This document shows, piece after piece, positions 34,216 through 43,109 of a stretch of DNA of 64,000 nt (position 1 is the first letter of the stretch; the number at the start of each line of letters is the position of its first letter). The DNA is from JAWLEV01 sp041685915. GTDB lineage: Bacteria > Chloroflexota > Anaerolineae > UBA1429. The stretch lies in contig JAWLEV010000003.1 in the NCBI GenBank assembly GCA_041685915.1, positions 1 to 64,000 on the forward strand. The letters are read 5' to 3'. A program made the position numbers and the translations under genes. The notes beneath the pieces are model-generated. The model searched no databases, was not told the origin of the DNA, and saw only the letters and a list, made by a program, of their open reading frames with translations.

Positions 34216-36174
34216 ATGGCGGAAGAATATGGCGGCTGGGCCGGTCGCATCTTACAGGTAAACCTGACGACGGGAGAGTTTACGCATCGCGACACACTCG
34301 ATTATGCGCTGGAGTATATAGGCGGGCGGGGAATAGGCGCTGCTCTGGCTTGGGAGTTGTTGCGCCCGGGAATTGATCCTTTTGATCCCCAAAACCCTCT
34401 GATGTTCCTTAGTGGTCCTCTGGCCGGGACGGCTGCCCCTGCTGCCGGTCGTACTACGATATGTTCGTTGACTCCTCAGGGCTACCCTTATTCCTGGTTC
34501 TCACGGGCAAGCATGGGGGGAAACCTCAGTCACCAGCTCAAGTACGCAGGTTATGATGGCCTCATCTTTGTGGGCCAGGCGACGGTTCCGACCCTTTTTG
34601 CGCTGTCCGACGACGAGGCGAAACTGGTCGAGGCACAGGAGCTGTGGGGTCTGGATATCATGGAGACCCAACGTGTCCTGCGAAGGGATTGGGGGTCCGA
34701 CGTACAGATCGCGACTATCGGCTCTGCAGGAGAGAATCTCTCTCGCATCGCCTCCATCGGCACTAATGACGGGTCGGCGGCAGGTCAGGGAGGGTTTGGA
34801 GCCGTCATGGGAGCCAAGAACCTAAAGGCACTGGTGGTGCGTGGTACCGGGCGCCCCAATGTCGCTGATGAGAAAGGGTTCCGTTCCTTTGCACGCAAAG
34901 TGGCACAGGAATACGTGCAGGATAACCGCAACCGTCCTCAGCGGGGATCGTCACGTAGCGCCTATGATGCCAAGCGAAATCATTGCAGTGCTGGATGTTT
35001 GCTGGGCTGCGGTACGCATTATGAGGACGTGCCCGGCACCGTCTTTTCCGATGCCGAGTATAGCGGCATTGTGCAATGCACGGCGGGCCGCTTTTCCGGT
35101 GCCGAAGATCATTACTGGAATCTGGGCTTCGAGGCCGGGTTTGAACTCAATGTGATGGCCAACCGGTGGGGCATCAACCACTGGGACCTGATGAAAGGTC
35201 TTTTCCCTTGGATCGGCATGTGCCATTGTGCCGGTCTGATGGACGAGATAGGCGGGCGCCCCATAGAGCGAAACGACCCCGAGTTCTGGTACGATATACT
35301 AAAGGCCATCGCCACCCACGAGGGTTCCATAGCAGAGATAGTGGGAGATGGAGGCAGGCGTGCCATAGCACGTACGGGATACCTGCCGGAAGAAGCGCGT
35401 CAACTCTACACGGCTTGGGGCTATGCCAACCACTGGGATGGACGAGGTCCTCGTGGAAACAAGATAAGCTATCCCTTTTGGTTGGCGAGTGCCCTTTTGT
35501 GGATGATCGATACGCGTGATCCCATGGGCAGTACCCACGGGTATGTGCAGGATATGACCAGGGTGAGTCCCTTTGGACAGAATGTCCTCGATTGGGAGCA
35601 ATTGAAAGGGCTTGGACAGTGCATCTATGGCGCCTCCGCGGCCATGGATCCGCTGAGCGATTATGAGGGGAAGGCGGAACCCGCTCTTTGGCATGCCAGG
35701 CGTTCCATGATCAAGGATAGTTTGCCCCTTTGTGATCGTACATTCCCTCGTCTTTTCACCTCTCTCACCGATGACGGGTTGCCCCGGGCCGATGGTGTAA
35801 GAGGCCCCGATTTCGAGGCTCACTTTTACACGTTGGTGACCGGCCATGAGATCGAACCCGAGGATCTGGAGCAGGCTGCGGAAAGGGCCCTTACCCTGGA
35901 ACGCCTCGAGCAACTTCGCGACTTTGGGCGTACGCGCGACACCGATGACGGTGTGTTGGGCTTTTTCTGTGATACCCTCGAGGAATATACCAATCCACTC
36001 TTGGGGGAGCGAAAACGCGCTGAGCGCAAACCTTTGACCGAATTGGCGAGTTCTTTTTATGCGCTGCGAGGATGGGATACGAAGACAGGCATTCCTTCCA
36101 AAGAACAGATAAAACGACTGAATTTGGACCATACGTTAAAAGTTTTGAAAGAACATGGGACACAGATTACATAA
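34216..36174 (+). CDS. aor: Aldehyde:ferredoxin oxidoreductase (tungsten/molybdenum pterin enzyme)
   Basis: A 652-residue AOR-family enzyme that interconverts aldehydes and carboxylates with ferredoxin. N-terminal GWAGRILQVNLTTGE and GGRGIGAALAWELL begin the pterin-binding domain; GRTTICSLTPQGYP and FSRASMGGNL continue it. Cluster cysteines are CSAGCLLGC (CxxCxxxC) plus a late Cys in LCDRTFPRLF. The frame extends back to 34165, but GGAGG 10 bases before the ATG at 34216 and the family start MAEEYGGWAG settle the start. It needs a bis-pterin cofactor. mobB in the window belongs to the related guanylation branch and need not serve it. Confidence 0.88.
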   Translation: MAEEYGGWAGRILQVNLTTGEFTHRDTLDYALEYIGGRGIGAALAWELLRPGIDPFDPQNPLMFLSGPLAGTAAPAAGRTTICSLTPQGYPYSWFSRASMGGNLSHQLKYAGYDGLIFVGQATVPTLFALSDDEAKLVEAQELWGLDIMETQRVLRRDWGSDVQIATIGSAGENLSRIASIGTNDGSAAGQGGFGAVMGAKNLKALVVRGTGRPNVADEKGFRSFARKVAQEYVQDNRNRPQRGSSRSAYDAKRNHCSAGCLLGCGTHYEDVPGTVFSDAEYSGIVQCTAGRFSGAEDHYWNLGFEAGFELNVMANRWGINHWDLMKGLFPWIGMCHCAGLMDEIGGRPIERNDPEFWYDILKAIATHEGSIAEIVGDGGRRAIARTGYLPEEARQLYTAWGYANHWDGRGPRGNKISYPFWLASALLWMIDTRDPMGSTHGYVQDMTRVSPFGQNVLDWEQLKGLGQCIYGASAAMDPLSDYEGKAEPALWHARRSMIKDSLPLCDRTFPRLFTSLTDDGLPRADGVRGPDFEAHFYTLVTGHEIEPEDLEQAAERALTLERLEQLRDFGRTRDTDDGVLGFFCDTLEEYTNPLLGERKRAERKPLTELASSFYALRGWDTKTGIPSKEQIKRLNLDHTLKVLKEHGTQIT

Positions 36175-36259
36175 AAAGCGAGTGTCAACGAGGAATATGC
36201 TACGCATGTTCCATCGACCGCTACAAGTCGTTTCCGGTGCCAATAGGGGGGTTGAGACG

Positions 36260-37558
36260 ATGGCGCGCGCTGAAAGTGGAATACTACGCTACGAGACAAC
36301 ACTAAATCCAGAGGCCAGGGAGCGTGTCAAGGAGATCGGCCCAGCCGATCTCCTTGTTGGTATTCCCAGTTACCGCAATGGACGTACCATTGGGGAGGTG
36401 TTGGAGGCGGTGACGGAAGGTATTGCCACATATCTGCCCGACAAACGTGTCGTCCTGATGAACGCGGATGGGGATTCGACGGATAATACGGTTACCAAGG
36501 TCAAGGAAATAGAGATATCCCCCAACGTTAAAAAGTTGTGCATTGTCTACAAAGGCAAATCGGGGAAAGGTCTGGCCATCCGCTCTATTCTTGAGGCCGC
36601 CGCATGCCTGGAAACCAAGGCTTGTGTGGTGGTCGAAGCCCGGGCGCCGGGTATCTGTCCCGAATGGCTTCCTCGCCTCGTCAAGCCCGTGTTAGCCGGC
36701 GATGATATCGCTTTTGCCTGCTACAATAAGAGTGCTTATGGAGCCTCTCTTGCAGATAACCTCTTTTATCCCTTCTTGCGGGTCTTTTTGAGTGCTGATC
36801 TCCGTGAACCACTGTGCAGCGAGTTCTGTATCAGGACAGAGTTGGGGGAGAAGCTGGCGGGCAAGGATGTCTGGGAAACCGACGTGGCGCAGTTTGGTGT
36901 AAATGTCTGGATCGCAATTCAGGCTCTGGTGGAAGGTTGGGATATCTCGCAGGTCCCTCTGGGTTTCCGAGGCGATCCCAGTGGCGAACCCGGCGACCTT
37001 TTGGATACACGGTTCGAGCATTCGGTGGGCACCCTGTTCCGCCTTTTAACAGTGCACGAGGATCTATGGCGTAAAGGACCACCTCATCGCCATCTTCCTT
37101 TTAGTCGCCCTTGGAACCTTGACGTCACACCACCTTGTAGGGATTGCATCGGCGATCTCATGGATGGCATGCACGAGGGCTGGGAGGTGTATGGAGAGGA
37201 TTGGGAAGCGATTTTGTCCTCTGAAACCTTTTCTGAGGTCACGAATCTGCTTGCTCAGGACAAAGGGGAATTTGTCTTTTCCGAGAACTTGTGGGCCAGC
37301 GTGGTCATGGAGTTTGCCATGAGCCATAACAGAGGGGATGGAGATCCCGATAGGATAGGCAAATCCCTTCTTCCACTCTTTTATGGGAGGACGGCCACTT
37401 ACGTGGAACAGACCAAAGAGTTGACACTGGCCGAGCGCGAAGCCATCGTACACAAGGTTGTCGCGGCCTTTTTGGATTTAAAGTCTTCCTTTATTCGTCA
37501 ATGGAGCCAATACGATTCCTGGTTCGACACTGATTCGGGATTTTGGCTTGGGGCATAG
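36260..37558 (+). CDS. GT-A fold glycosyltransferase (glucosyl/mannosylglycerate synthase-like)
   Basis: About 432 residues. LLVGIPSYRNGRTIGEVLEA, VLMNADGDSTDNT (nucleotide-sugar and metal site) and YKGKSGKGLAIRSIL fit the GT2/GT81-type transferases that include mannosylglycerate and glucosyl-3-phosphoglycerate synthases; EFCIRTELGEKL and WETDVAQFGVNVW are also seen. Such enzymes make compatible solutes, but lipid or polysaccharide acceptors are equally possible. The frame opens within the AOR gene at 36155; the ATG at 36260 behind GGGGGG was preferred. It lies 85 bases after the AOR stop. Confidence 0.65.
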   Translation: MARAESGILRYETTLNPEARERVKEIGPADLLVGIPSYRNGRTIGEVLEAVTEGIATYLPDKRVVLMNADGDSTDNTVTKVKEIEISPNVKKLCIVYKGKSGKGLAIRSILEAAACLETKACVVVEARAPGICPEWLPRLVKPVLAGDDIAFACYNKSAYGASLADNLFYPFLRVFLSADLREPLCSEFCIRTELGEKLAGKDVWETDVAQFGVNVWIAIQALVEGWDISQVPLGFRGDPSGEPGDLLDTRFEHSVGTLFRLLTVHEDLWRKGPPHRHLPFSRPWNLDVTPPCRDCIGDLMDGMHEGWEVYGEDWEAILSSETFSEVTNLLAQDKGEFVFSENLWASVVMEFAMSHNRGDGDPDRIGKSLLPLFYGRTATYVEQTKELTLAEREAIVHKVVAAFLDLKSSFIRQWSQYDSWFDTDSGFWLGA

Positions 37559-37615
37559 TTCGATAATACTCTCTCCCTTTCTTTTGCTGCTCTGATTACG
37601 GGACGGGTCTGGTAG

Positions 37616-40600
37616 ATGCGCAGAAAGCGGCGGCGTTCTCACATCTTGGACATAGTGGCAGAGGGCTGGCGATTCGCAGCCCTAGTAGCTCTAGTAGTTC
37701 CCCTGTTGCTTCTCCCTGTAACGGCTCGAGCCGGCACTCCAACATCTCTATCGGATGGAGTTGACAAGCGTCTTATCGTGGGTCTCGATACCCCCTCGCT
37801 CCTGGAAACGTTAAAAAAGAAGGACATCGCTCCCAAGGGTATGGGGAGCGATGTGGCTATGGAGCGAATACAGGAGATACAGGAAGCGCAGGACGCTCTG
37901 GCCACATCCTTGGCAAAGGTTTCGCCTGGAGCCGTGGTGGATCATCGATATCAGGTCACGTTAAACGGTCTCTCTATACGTTTGTCAGAACCCGTCAACG
38001 TGGCCATGCCAAAGATACGGCAACTGTCCGATGTGAGTTATGTGTACGAGGAGACGGCGTATGAGCCCTCTTTATATGCCAGCGTTCCTTTTGTAGAGGC
38101 GGACGAGTTATGGCCCGCGCTTGGCGGCGAAAAGCAGGCAGGAAAAGGAATCAAGATTGCTGTGTTGGACAGCGGAATTGACATAAACCATCCCCTGTTT
38201 GATCCCACATCGTTTTCTTATCCTTCGGGCTTTCCCAAGGGAGATGAGCGTTACACTTCGCCAAAGGTCATTGCCGCCCGAACCTACTTTCGCCCCAATG
38301 ATCCTCCACTACTGGGCGAGGAGACCCCGGTGCCTGGTTCGCTTGGATCCGGTCATGGCACACACATGGCCGGGATCATCGCGGGCCAGCCGGTCACTGC
38401 TACGCACTGGGAACGGGAGCAGGAGTTGTCCGGCGTGGCGCCGGCAGCACAGTTGTTGAACTATCGCATTTTTTATCCCAGTGAGAAGACCGAACATGAG
38501 ATTGCATACACCACAGAGATCCTGGCGGCTATCGAGGATGCGGTGACGGATGGTGCCGACGTTCTCTGTAACAGCTGGTCCAGCGTGGCCCCGCGAGCTC
38601 CATTCGCCTGCCCTGAGACAGAGGCTTTGGAGGCGGCCATGGACGCCGGATGCGTTGTCGTGGCGCCTGTGGGTAACGAGGGGCCGGGCCAGGGCTCTGC
38701 CAGTCGTATCCCGGGCGGGATGGAACGCGCCATCACGGTAGGAGGACTTGGTAAGGACAGGATTTTGGCCCGCGATTTCGTCGACGTCACGGCTCCCTCT
38801 CCTGTCCCCCAGGAACTCGTACAAAACCCTTTTGCCCGCGCTCTCTTTGGCCCTTCTATCGATGCCCCCATAGGCCCTTTGCCTTGCAAGGATGTACGTC
38901 GGGTGGATTTCTCGGGAAGCGCTTTGGCGTGCGACAGTCTGCCTGCTAACTCGCTGATCGACCATGCGGTTCTTATCTCGCGGGGCGAATGCCCTTTTGC
39001 CGATAAAGTGTATCACGCACAGGCGGCCGGAGCAGAGTTGGCTCTGATATACAATGAGGAGGATCGCGTAGAGAAGATGGCCTGTGGGGGAGAGCACTGC
39101 GACCCCGGCGAGATTACCATTCCCTCCCTTATGGTCACGCGCTCGGTCGGCGAGGCGCTGCTTTCCAGATTGGAGGACCATCCTGATACGACCATACGCA
39201 TCGATCCCTACGGCCGGGTTATCTCCACGACGGAGAATGTGGTGTTCACGACCAGTGGACGGGGTCCCGCCTATCTTCGATATCTCAAGCCCGATCTCCT
39301 GGCCCCTGGCGTCTCTGTACTCTCGGCCGACCATATGGCAACTGAAGGAGAAACACCATATCAGCAGATGAGCGGCAGCAGCGTGGCCTGCGCACACGTG
39401 GCAGGCGTCGCCGCTTTACTGCGGCAGATGCATCCGCAATGGAGCCATGACGAGATCAAGGCCGCTCTCATGTCTACGGCACAATTCTCTGAACTGTATC
39501 TTGATGATGCACGCTCTGAACCAGCAGATATCCTGGATCGAGGCGCTGGTTTGGTGAGAGCGGCGGAATCCGCAGAGGCATCTCTCTTTTTCTCCCCTCC
39601 TGCCATATCTGTATCGGAGCTCAAACCCGGGGAAACTCTTTCCCTGTCTCTTACGCTGCATGATGCCCGCGCGGAAGGAAATCCTCGCACTTATACGGCT
39701 TCCATTACCCAATGTTCGGGGATTAGTGTGACCGTTCCCGCCGAGGTGACCACAAGGCCTGGAACAGACACCGAGGTAGAGATAGCGATCACTGTGGAGG
39801 AAGACTGTACGTTGGGGGAGCATGGCTTGGATGTATCTTATGTAGGAGAAAAAGGGAGAGGCAGCCTTCCCGTCTGGCTCCACGTGACCCCCAGGCTCGA
39901 AGAAGCCAGCGTCCTGTTGATTGATAACGATTTCTCCTTCTTTGGGCAATATACGGACTATGCCCCGTACGTCACGGAGGCCCTGGACCAAACATCCCTC
40001 TCTTACAAAGTATGGAACGCTGATGAACATTTTGACAAGCCTCAAACGATCCCGGGCGTGAGTGAACTGCAGAGGTACGATGCCGTGATCTGGTTGACGG
40101 GGGACAACGTTCATCCGGATCCTTACTACGCTGTCTCAGTTCCTCTCACAAAGGCGGACATGCACGTTCTCGCCGCCTATCTGGATGGCGGTGGGCGCCT
40201 GCTGGCCATGGGACAGAATCTGGCACAGGCTACCGATATCAACGAGGAGGACGACGATCCCACCTGGGGACGTGCTGATTTCTATCATGGATACTTGGGT
40301 GCCCATTGGTTACAGCAAAGTCTTTTCGATCCCGAGGGTGAGGGGGCGCTCCCACCCCAGGATAGCCCGGCGGTAGTAGGGCTTCCCGCTTCCTTCTTGG
40401 GGGATGCTACCCTGCACCTGGGCCCCAAAGGCGATGGCGCTGGCAATCAGACAGCGATAGATGAGATAGCGCCCGGAGGTGTACCCGACGGCTCGGATTT
40501 GGATTTGATAGAGCCTGTGCTTATGGCCCTGCAGGCGCAGCCGGTAGAAGCAGGATACGTGGGCCTGGCCAAGGCAGACGATCCCCATCTCGACGATCCC

Positions 40601-41011
40601 GTCTCTTCGCTTTCCTATCGCTCCCTTTACTATTCTTTTGGCTTTGAGGGCATCAACGATACGTCCGACACGACAAACAGGGCAGACTTTTTGTCAAGAT
40701 CTCTGGACTGGTTGCTGGACGAGATCACAGTACAGCTACCGGATATTAGAGGCAATGTAAATGTACCAATACCTGTTACCTGCCATGCGGCTTCTACCCA
40801 TAGCCAGATTCGTTCCTACCGGTGGCGTATTGAGGGAAAGGATGGAACAAGAACAACCACTAGCGAGTCTCCCAGCATTAGCTGTACGTGGGATGAGTAT
40901 GGTACTTATACTGTGACAGTGGAAGCAACTGACGTGTTAGGGCATACAGCGGTTGCTCGGGGCAAGGCGAGAATACTGGCTCCTATATATCTTCCCTTGA
41001 CTCTCAAGTAG
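37616..41011 (+). CDS. Secreted subtilisin-like serine protease with PA and PKD-like domains
   Basis: 1131 residues. A basic start and hydrophobic segment (residues 20-38, cleavage near TARAG) form a signal peptide. The S8 catalytic triad is complete: Asp185 in VLDSGIDINHP, His247 in SGHGTHMAG and Ser589 in MSGSSVACAHVAG. A protease-associated (PA) insert with CPFADKVYHAQAAGAELALI lies at about residues 420-530. Beta-rich regions follow, then a PKD-like domain (YTVTVEATDVLGH). It ends in APIYLPLTLK, a tail resembling the YLPLVL-type C termini I associate with secreted proteins of Chloroflexota. It presumably degrades extracellular protein. Confidence 0.9.
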   Translation: MRRKRRRSHILDIVAEGWRFAALVALVVPLLLLPVTARAGTPTSLSDGVDKRLIVGLDTPSLLETLKKKDIAPKGMGSDVAMERIQEIQEAQDALATSLAKVSPGAVVDHRYQVTLNGLSIRLSEPVNVAMPKIRQLSDVSYVYEETAYEPSLYASVPFVEADELWPALGGEKQAGKGIKIAVLDSGIDINHPLFDPTSFSYPSGFPKGDERYTSPKVIAARTYFRPNDPPLLGEETPVPGSLGSGHGTHMAGIIAGQPVTATHWEREQELSGVAPAAQLLNYRIFYPSEKTEHEIAYTTEILAAIEDAVTDGADVLCNSWSSVAPRAPFACPETEALEAAMDAGCVVVAPVGNEGPGQGSASRIPGGMERAITVGGLGKDRILARDFVDVTAPSPVPQELVQNPFARALFGPSIDAPIGPLPCKDVRRVDFSGSALACDSLPANSLIDHAVLISRGECPFADKVYHAQAAGAELALIYNEEDRVEKMACGGEHCDPGEITIPSLMVTRSVGEALLSRLEDHPDTTIRIDPYGRVISTTENVVFTTSGRGPAYLRYLKPDLLAPGVSVLSADHMATEGETPYQQMSGSSVACAHVAGVAALLRQMHPQWSHDEIKAALMSTAQFSELYLDDARSEPADILDRGAGLVRAAESAEASLFFSPPAISVSELKPGETLSLSLTLHDARAEGNPRTYTASITQCSGISVTVPAEVTTRPGTDTEVEIAITVEEDCTLGEHGLDVSYVGEKGRGSLPVWLHVTPRLEEASVLLIDNDFSFFGQYTDYAPYVTEALDQTSLSYKVWNADEHFDKPQTIPGVSELQRYDAVIWLTGDNVHPDPYYAVSVPLTKADMHVLAAYLDGGGRLLAMGQNLAQATDINEEDDDPTWGRADFYHGYLGAHWLQQSLFDPEGEGALPPQDSPAVVGLPASFLGDATLHLGPKGDGAGNQTAIDEIAPGGVPDGSDLDLIEPVLMALQAQPVEAGYVGLAKADDPHLDDPVSSLSYRSLYYSFGFEGINDTSDTTNRADFLSRSLDWLLDEITVQLPDIRGNVNVPIPVTCHAASTHSQIRSYRWRIEGKDGTRTTTSESPSISCTWDEYGTYTVTVEATDVLGHTAVARGKARILAPIYLPLTLK

Positions 41012-41042
41012 TTGTGGTGTTCGATGGCGAACAAGAGAATGC

Positions 41043-41076
41043 AAAAAGGCCTGGCTGTTAGCAGCCAGGCCTTTTT
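41043..41076. terminator. Bidirectional terminator between subtilase and tmRNA
   Basis: A perfect 15-bp stem (41043-41057 with 41062-41076) with a TTAG loop. The arms begin with AAAAA and end with TTTTT, so it serves both the protease (+) and ssrA (-) transcripts. Confidence 0.9.
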
Positions 41077-41087
41077 ATCGATCCTTG

Positions 41088-41481
41088 TGGAGATGGCGGG
41101 AATCGAACCCGCGTCCAAAAAGTTCGGCCAGAGACATCTACAGGTTTAGTCGATCCACATCATCTCATAGATCCGTTTTTGCTCGACAAAACCCGTAATC
41201 TACCAGCCGACAGAGTCTTTGGTCAGCGATATCGGCGTCTCCCTGACCGCAGCCCGATTTAGCCGTCGCCCGTTACTTTCCTCTCAGGCTAAGGAAGAGT
41301 AAGGACGTGACCGGCACTTCTTGGCCGATCAAGCTCGTATTTTAACTGGTGCTACGCAGCTAAAGCGAGCTCTGGAGTATAAGTGTCTTCGGCACTTAAA
41401 GTGTTGCCTCTGATTTACGAGGATGAGGCACCTCGACCTGCAGTCCCTAACCAGCCCTTTCTGTCGAATCCTGTCATCCCC
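41088..41481 (-). ncRNA. ssrA: Transfer-messenger RNA
   Basis: A 394-base one-piece tmRNA. The 5' end GGGGATGACAGGATTCGACAG and the 3' T-arm GGGTTCGATTCCCGCCATCTCC form the tRNA-like domain. GGGGAUG pairs with CAUCUCC over seven base pairs, including one G-U. The tag reading frame (41393-41352) encodes AEDTYTPELALAA followed by TAG, with the usual ALAA degron. The 3' CCA is not encoded (the bases after the discriminator are CAA). It rescues stalled ribosomes together with SmpB, whose gene is 1.1 kb away. Confidence 0.95.
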
Positions 41482-41493
41482 ATTGCGAAATAA

Positions 41494-41522
41494 AGTATAA
41501 CATATCTGCCGCTTTATGGCAA
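41494..41522 (-). promoter_or_regulatory. Promoter of ssrA
   Basis: Minus strand: TTGCCA (41522-41517), 17-base spacer, TATACT (41499-41494), 12 bases ahead of the mature tmRNA 5' end. Confidence 0.7.
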
Positions 41523-41687
41523 ACGCGGGTCCTGCGAACACGTAGAGGTGCACAATCTGCCAATAACTGATGCAGTCTTGCTATGGAAAAGTGCCAAGGA
41601 AGACCGCGAACTGGTTTCCCCGCTTTCATGCTTATATCTCTCGAACTATAATCTGATGGATGAATTAGTCGAGGAGGTGTAGCTATC

Positions 41688-42560
41688 ATGCGAGATGTAA
41701 GAGTAGGAATTATAGGAGGTAGCGGCCTGTACGCGATGGAGGGGCTGGCTAACGTGGAAGAGATGACTGTGAACACCCCCTTTGGTCCCCCCAGTGATAA
41801 TGTCGTCATGGGTGATCTTGATGGTGTGTCTGCTGCTTTCCTGCCTCGGCATGGTGAGGGACATCGAATTAGTCCCACTGAATTGCCCTCCCGCGCCAAC
41901 GTTTGGGCCATGAGGTCGCTGGGGGTAACGCACCTGCTTTCCATCAGCGCTGTGGGCAGCCTACGCGAAGACTTTGCGCCCCGTGATGCTGTTATCCCCG
42001 ATCAGATTCTGGATCGTACCAAAGGCATACGTCCCGCCACCTTCTTTGAGGATGGATTGGTAGCACATATTGCCTTTGCTGAACCCTATTGTCCAGAATT
42101 CTGCAACATCGTGTACGATGCGGCCGTCGATTTGGGGGTCGCCACGCCTCATAGAGGAGGCACCATGATCGTCATGGAAGGGCCACAGTTTTCGACCAAG
42201 GCTGAATCCAGCTTTTATCGGCAGATTGGGGGAGACATTATCGGCATGACGGCCTTACCTGAAGCCAAATTGGCTCGAGAGGCCGAGATATGCTACTGTA
42301 CGCTGGCCATGATAACCGACTATGATTGCTGGCACGAGTCGGAGGAGGCTGTCACGGTGGATATGGTTGTAGAAAACATGCAGGCCAATGCAAAAGCCAG
42401 CAGGGCAATTCTCAGGACAGTGATCCCCCGTATCGCCGAAGCGGAGCGAGACTGCGAGTGCGCCTCCGCTCTGGAAAATGCCATCATCACCAGCCCAGAT
42501 GCTATACCAGAAGAGAGAAAACAAACTCTCGATCTGCTCGTCGGAAAGTACTTGGACTGA
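41688..42560 (+). CDS. mtnP: S-methyl-5'-thioadenosine phosphorylase
   Basis: A 290-residue enzyme of the MTAP/PNP family that splits methylthioadenosine into adenine and 5-methylthioribose-1-phosphate. VGIIGGSGLYAMEGL (phosphate-binding), FLPRHGEGHRISPTELPSRAN, VMEGPQFSTKAES (purine and ribose contacts) and IGMTALPEAKLAREAEICY identify it. GAGGAGGTG precedes the ATG, and TATAAT at 41647-41652 may be its -10 box. The adenine made is a substrate for Ade (10774-12492). Confidence 0.92.
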   Translation: MRDVRVGIIGGSGLYAMEGLANVEEMTVNTPFGPPSDNVVMGDLDGVSAAFLPRHGEGHRISPTELPSRANVWAMRSLGVTHLLSISAVGSLREDFAPRDAVIPDQILDRTKGIRPATFFEDGLVAHIAFAEPYCPEFCNIVYDAAVDLGVATPHRGGTMIVMEGPQFSTKAESSFYRQIGGDIIGMTALPEAKLAREAEICYCTLAMITDYDCWHESEEAVTVDMVVENMQANAKASRAILRTVIPRIAEAERDCECASALENAIITSPDAIPEERKQTLDLLVGKYLD

Positions 42561-42569
42561 TAGAAAAAG

Positions 42570-42599
42570 CCAAGGGGAGCATAGAGATGCTCCCCTTGG
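42570..42599. terminator. Bidirectional terminator between mtnP and smpB
   Basis: A perfect 13-bp stem (42570-42582 with 42587-42599) with an AGAG loop. On the minus strand it is followed by CTTTTTCT, a good terminator for smpB; on the plus strand by a weaker TTG. Confidence 0.85.
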
Positions 42600-42626
42600 T
42601 TGTAACAGCGCGAATCGCGTGTTTCC

Positions 42627-43109
42627 TCAGTATCTTCCTTCCCGCTCTGCACGCCGGATAGCGCGCTCTATGGCCCGCTCCGTTTCTCGCTCACGGATGG
42701 CGCGCCGCTTGTCGTATGCTCGCTTGCCTTTGGCCAGGCCAATCTCAACCTTTGCTATATCGTTCTTTAGGTAAAGTTTCAGAGGGACGATGGTATATCC
42801 CTTACGCTCTGCACGTCCGAGCCAGCGGTCGATCTCTCTTCTGTGCATGAGCAGTTTTCTGTCGCGCTTGGGATCGTGATTCTCATAACTGGCCTGATCA
42901 TATCCGGCGATATGGCTGCCCACCAACCAGGCTTCTCCATCACGAATCGTGACATAGGCATCGCGTAGGCTCACGCGCCCCGCGCGGACGGATTTTATCT
43001 CCGAGCCCTTTAGTGCGAGGCCGGCTTCCAACGTGTCCTCGATGGAATAGTCGTGAAATGCCTTGCGATTACGAGAGATAACGCGAACCCCTTTTCTCTT
43101 TCTAGCCAT
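42627..43109 (-). CDS. smpB: SsrA-binding protein SmpB
   Basis: A 160-residue partner of tmRNA in trans-translation. ISRNRKAFHDYSIEDTLEAG, LKGSEIKSVRAGRVSLRDAY, and GLAKGKRAYDKRRAIRERE are conserved; the basic tail that becomes helical in the ribosomal channel is present. It follows the Ctp protease gene with no bases between and ends before a terminator. ssrA lies on the same strand 1.1 kb downstream, with mtnP inserted between on the other strand. Confidence 0.95.
   Translation of the reverse strand: MARKRKGVRVISRNRKAFHDYSIEDTLEAGLALKGSEIKSVRAGRVSLRDAYVTIRDGEAWLVGSHIAGYDQASYENHDPKRDRKLLMHRREIDRWLGRAERKGYTIVPLKLYLKNDIAKVEIGLAKGKRAYDKRRAIRERETERAIERAIRRAEREGRY

Noticed and set aside
35299..36132. 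277-codon ORF on - opposite AOR
   Set aside because: Antisense shadow of a well-supported AOR gene.
38309..39397. 362-codon ORF on - opposite the subtilase
   Set aside because: Antisense shadow; the plus frame has a complete catalytic triad.
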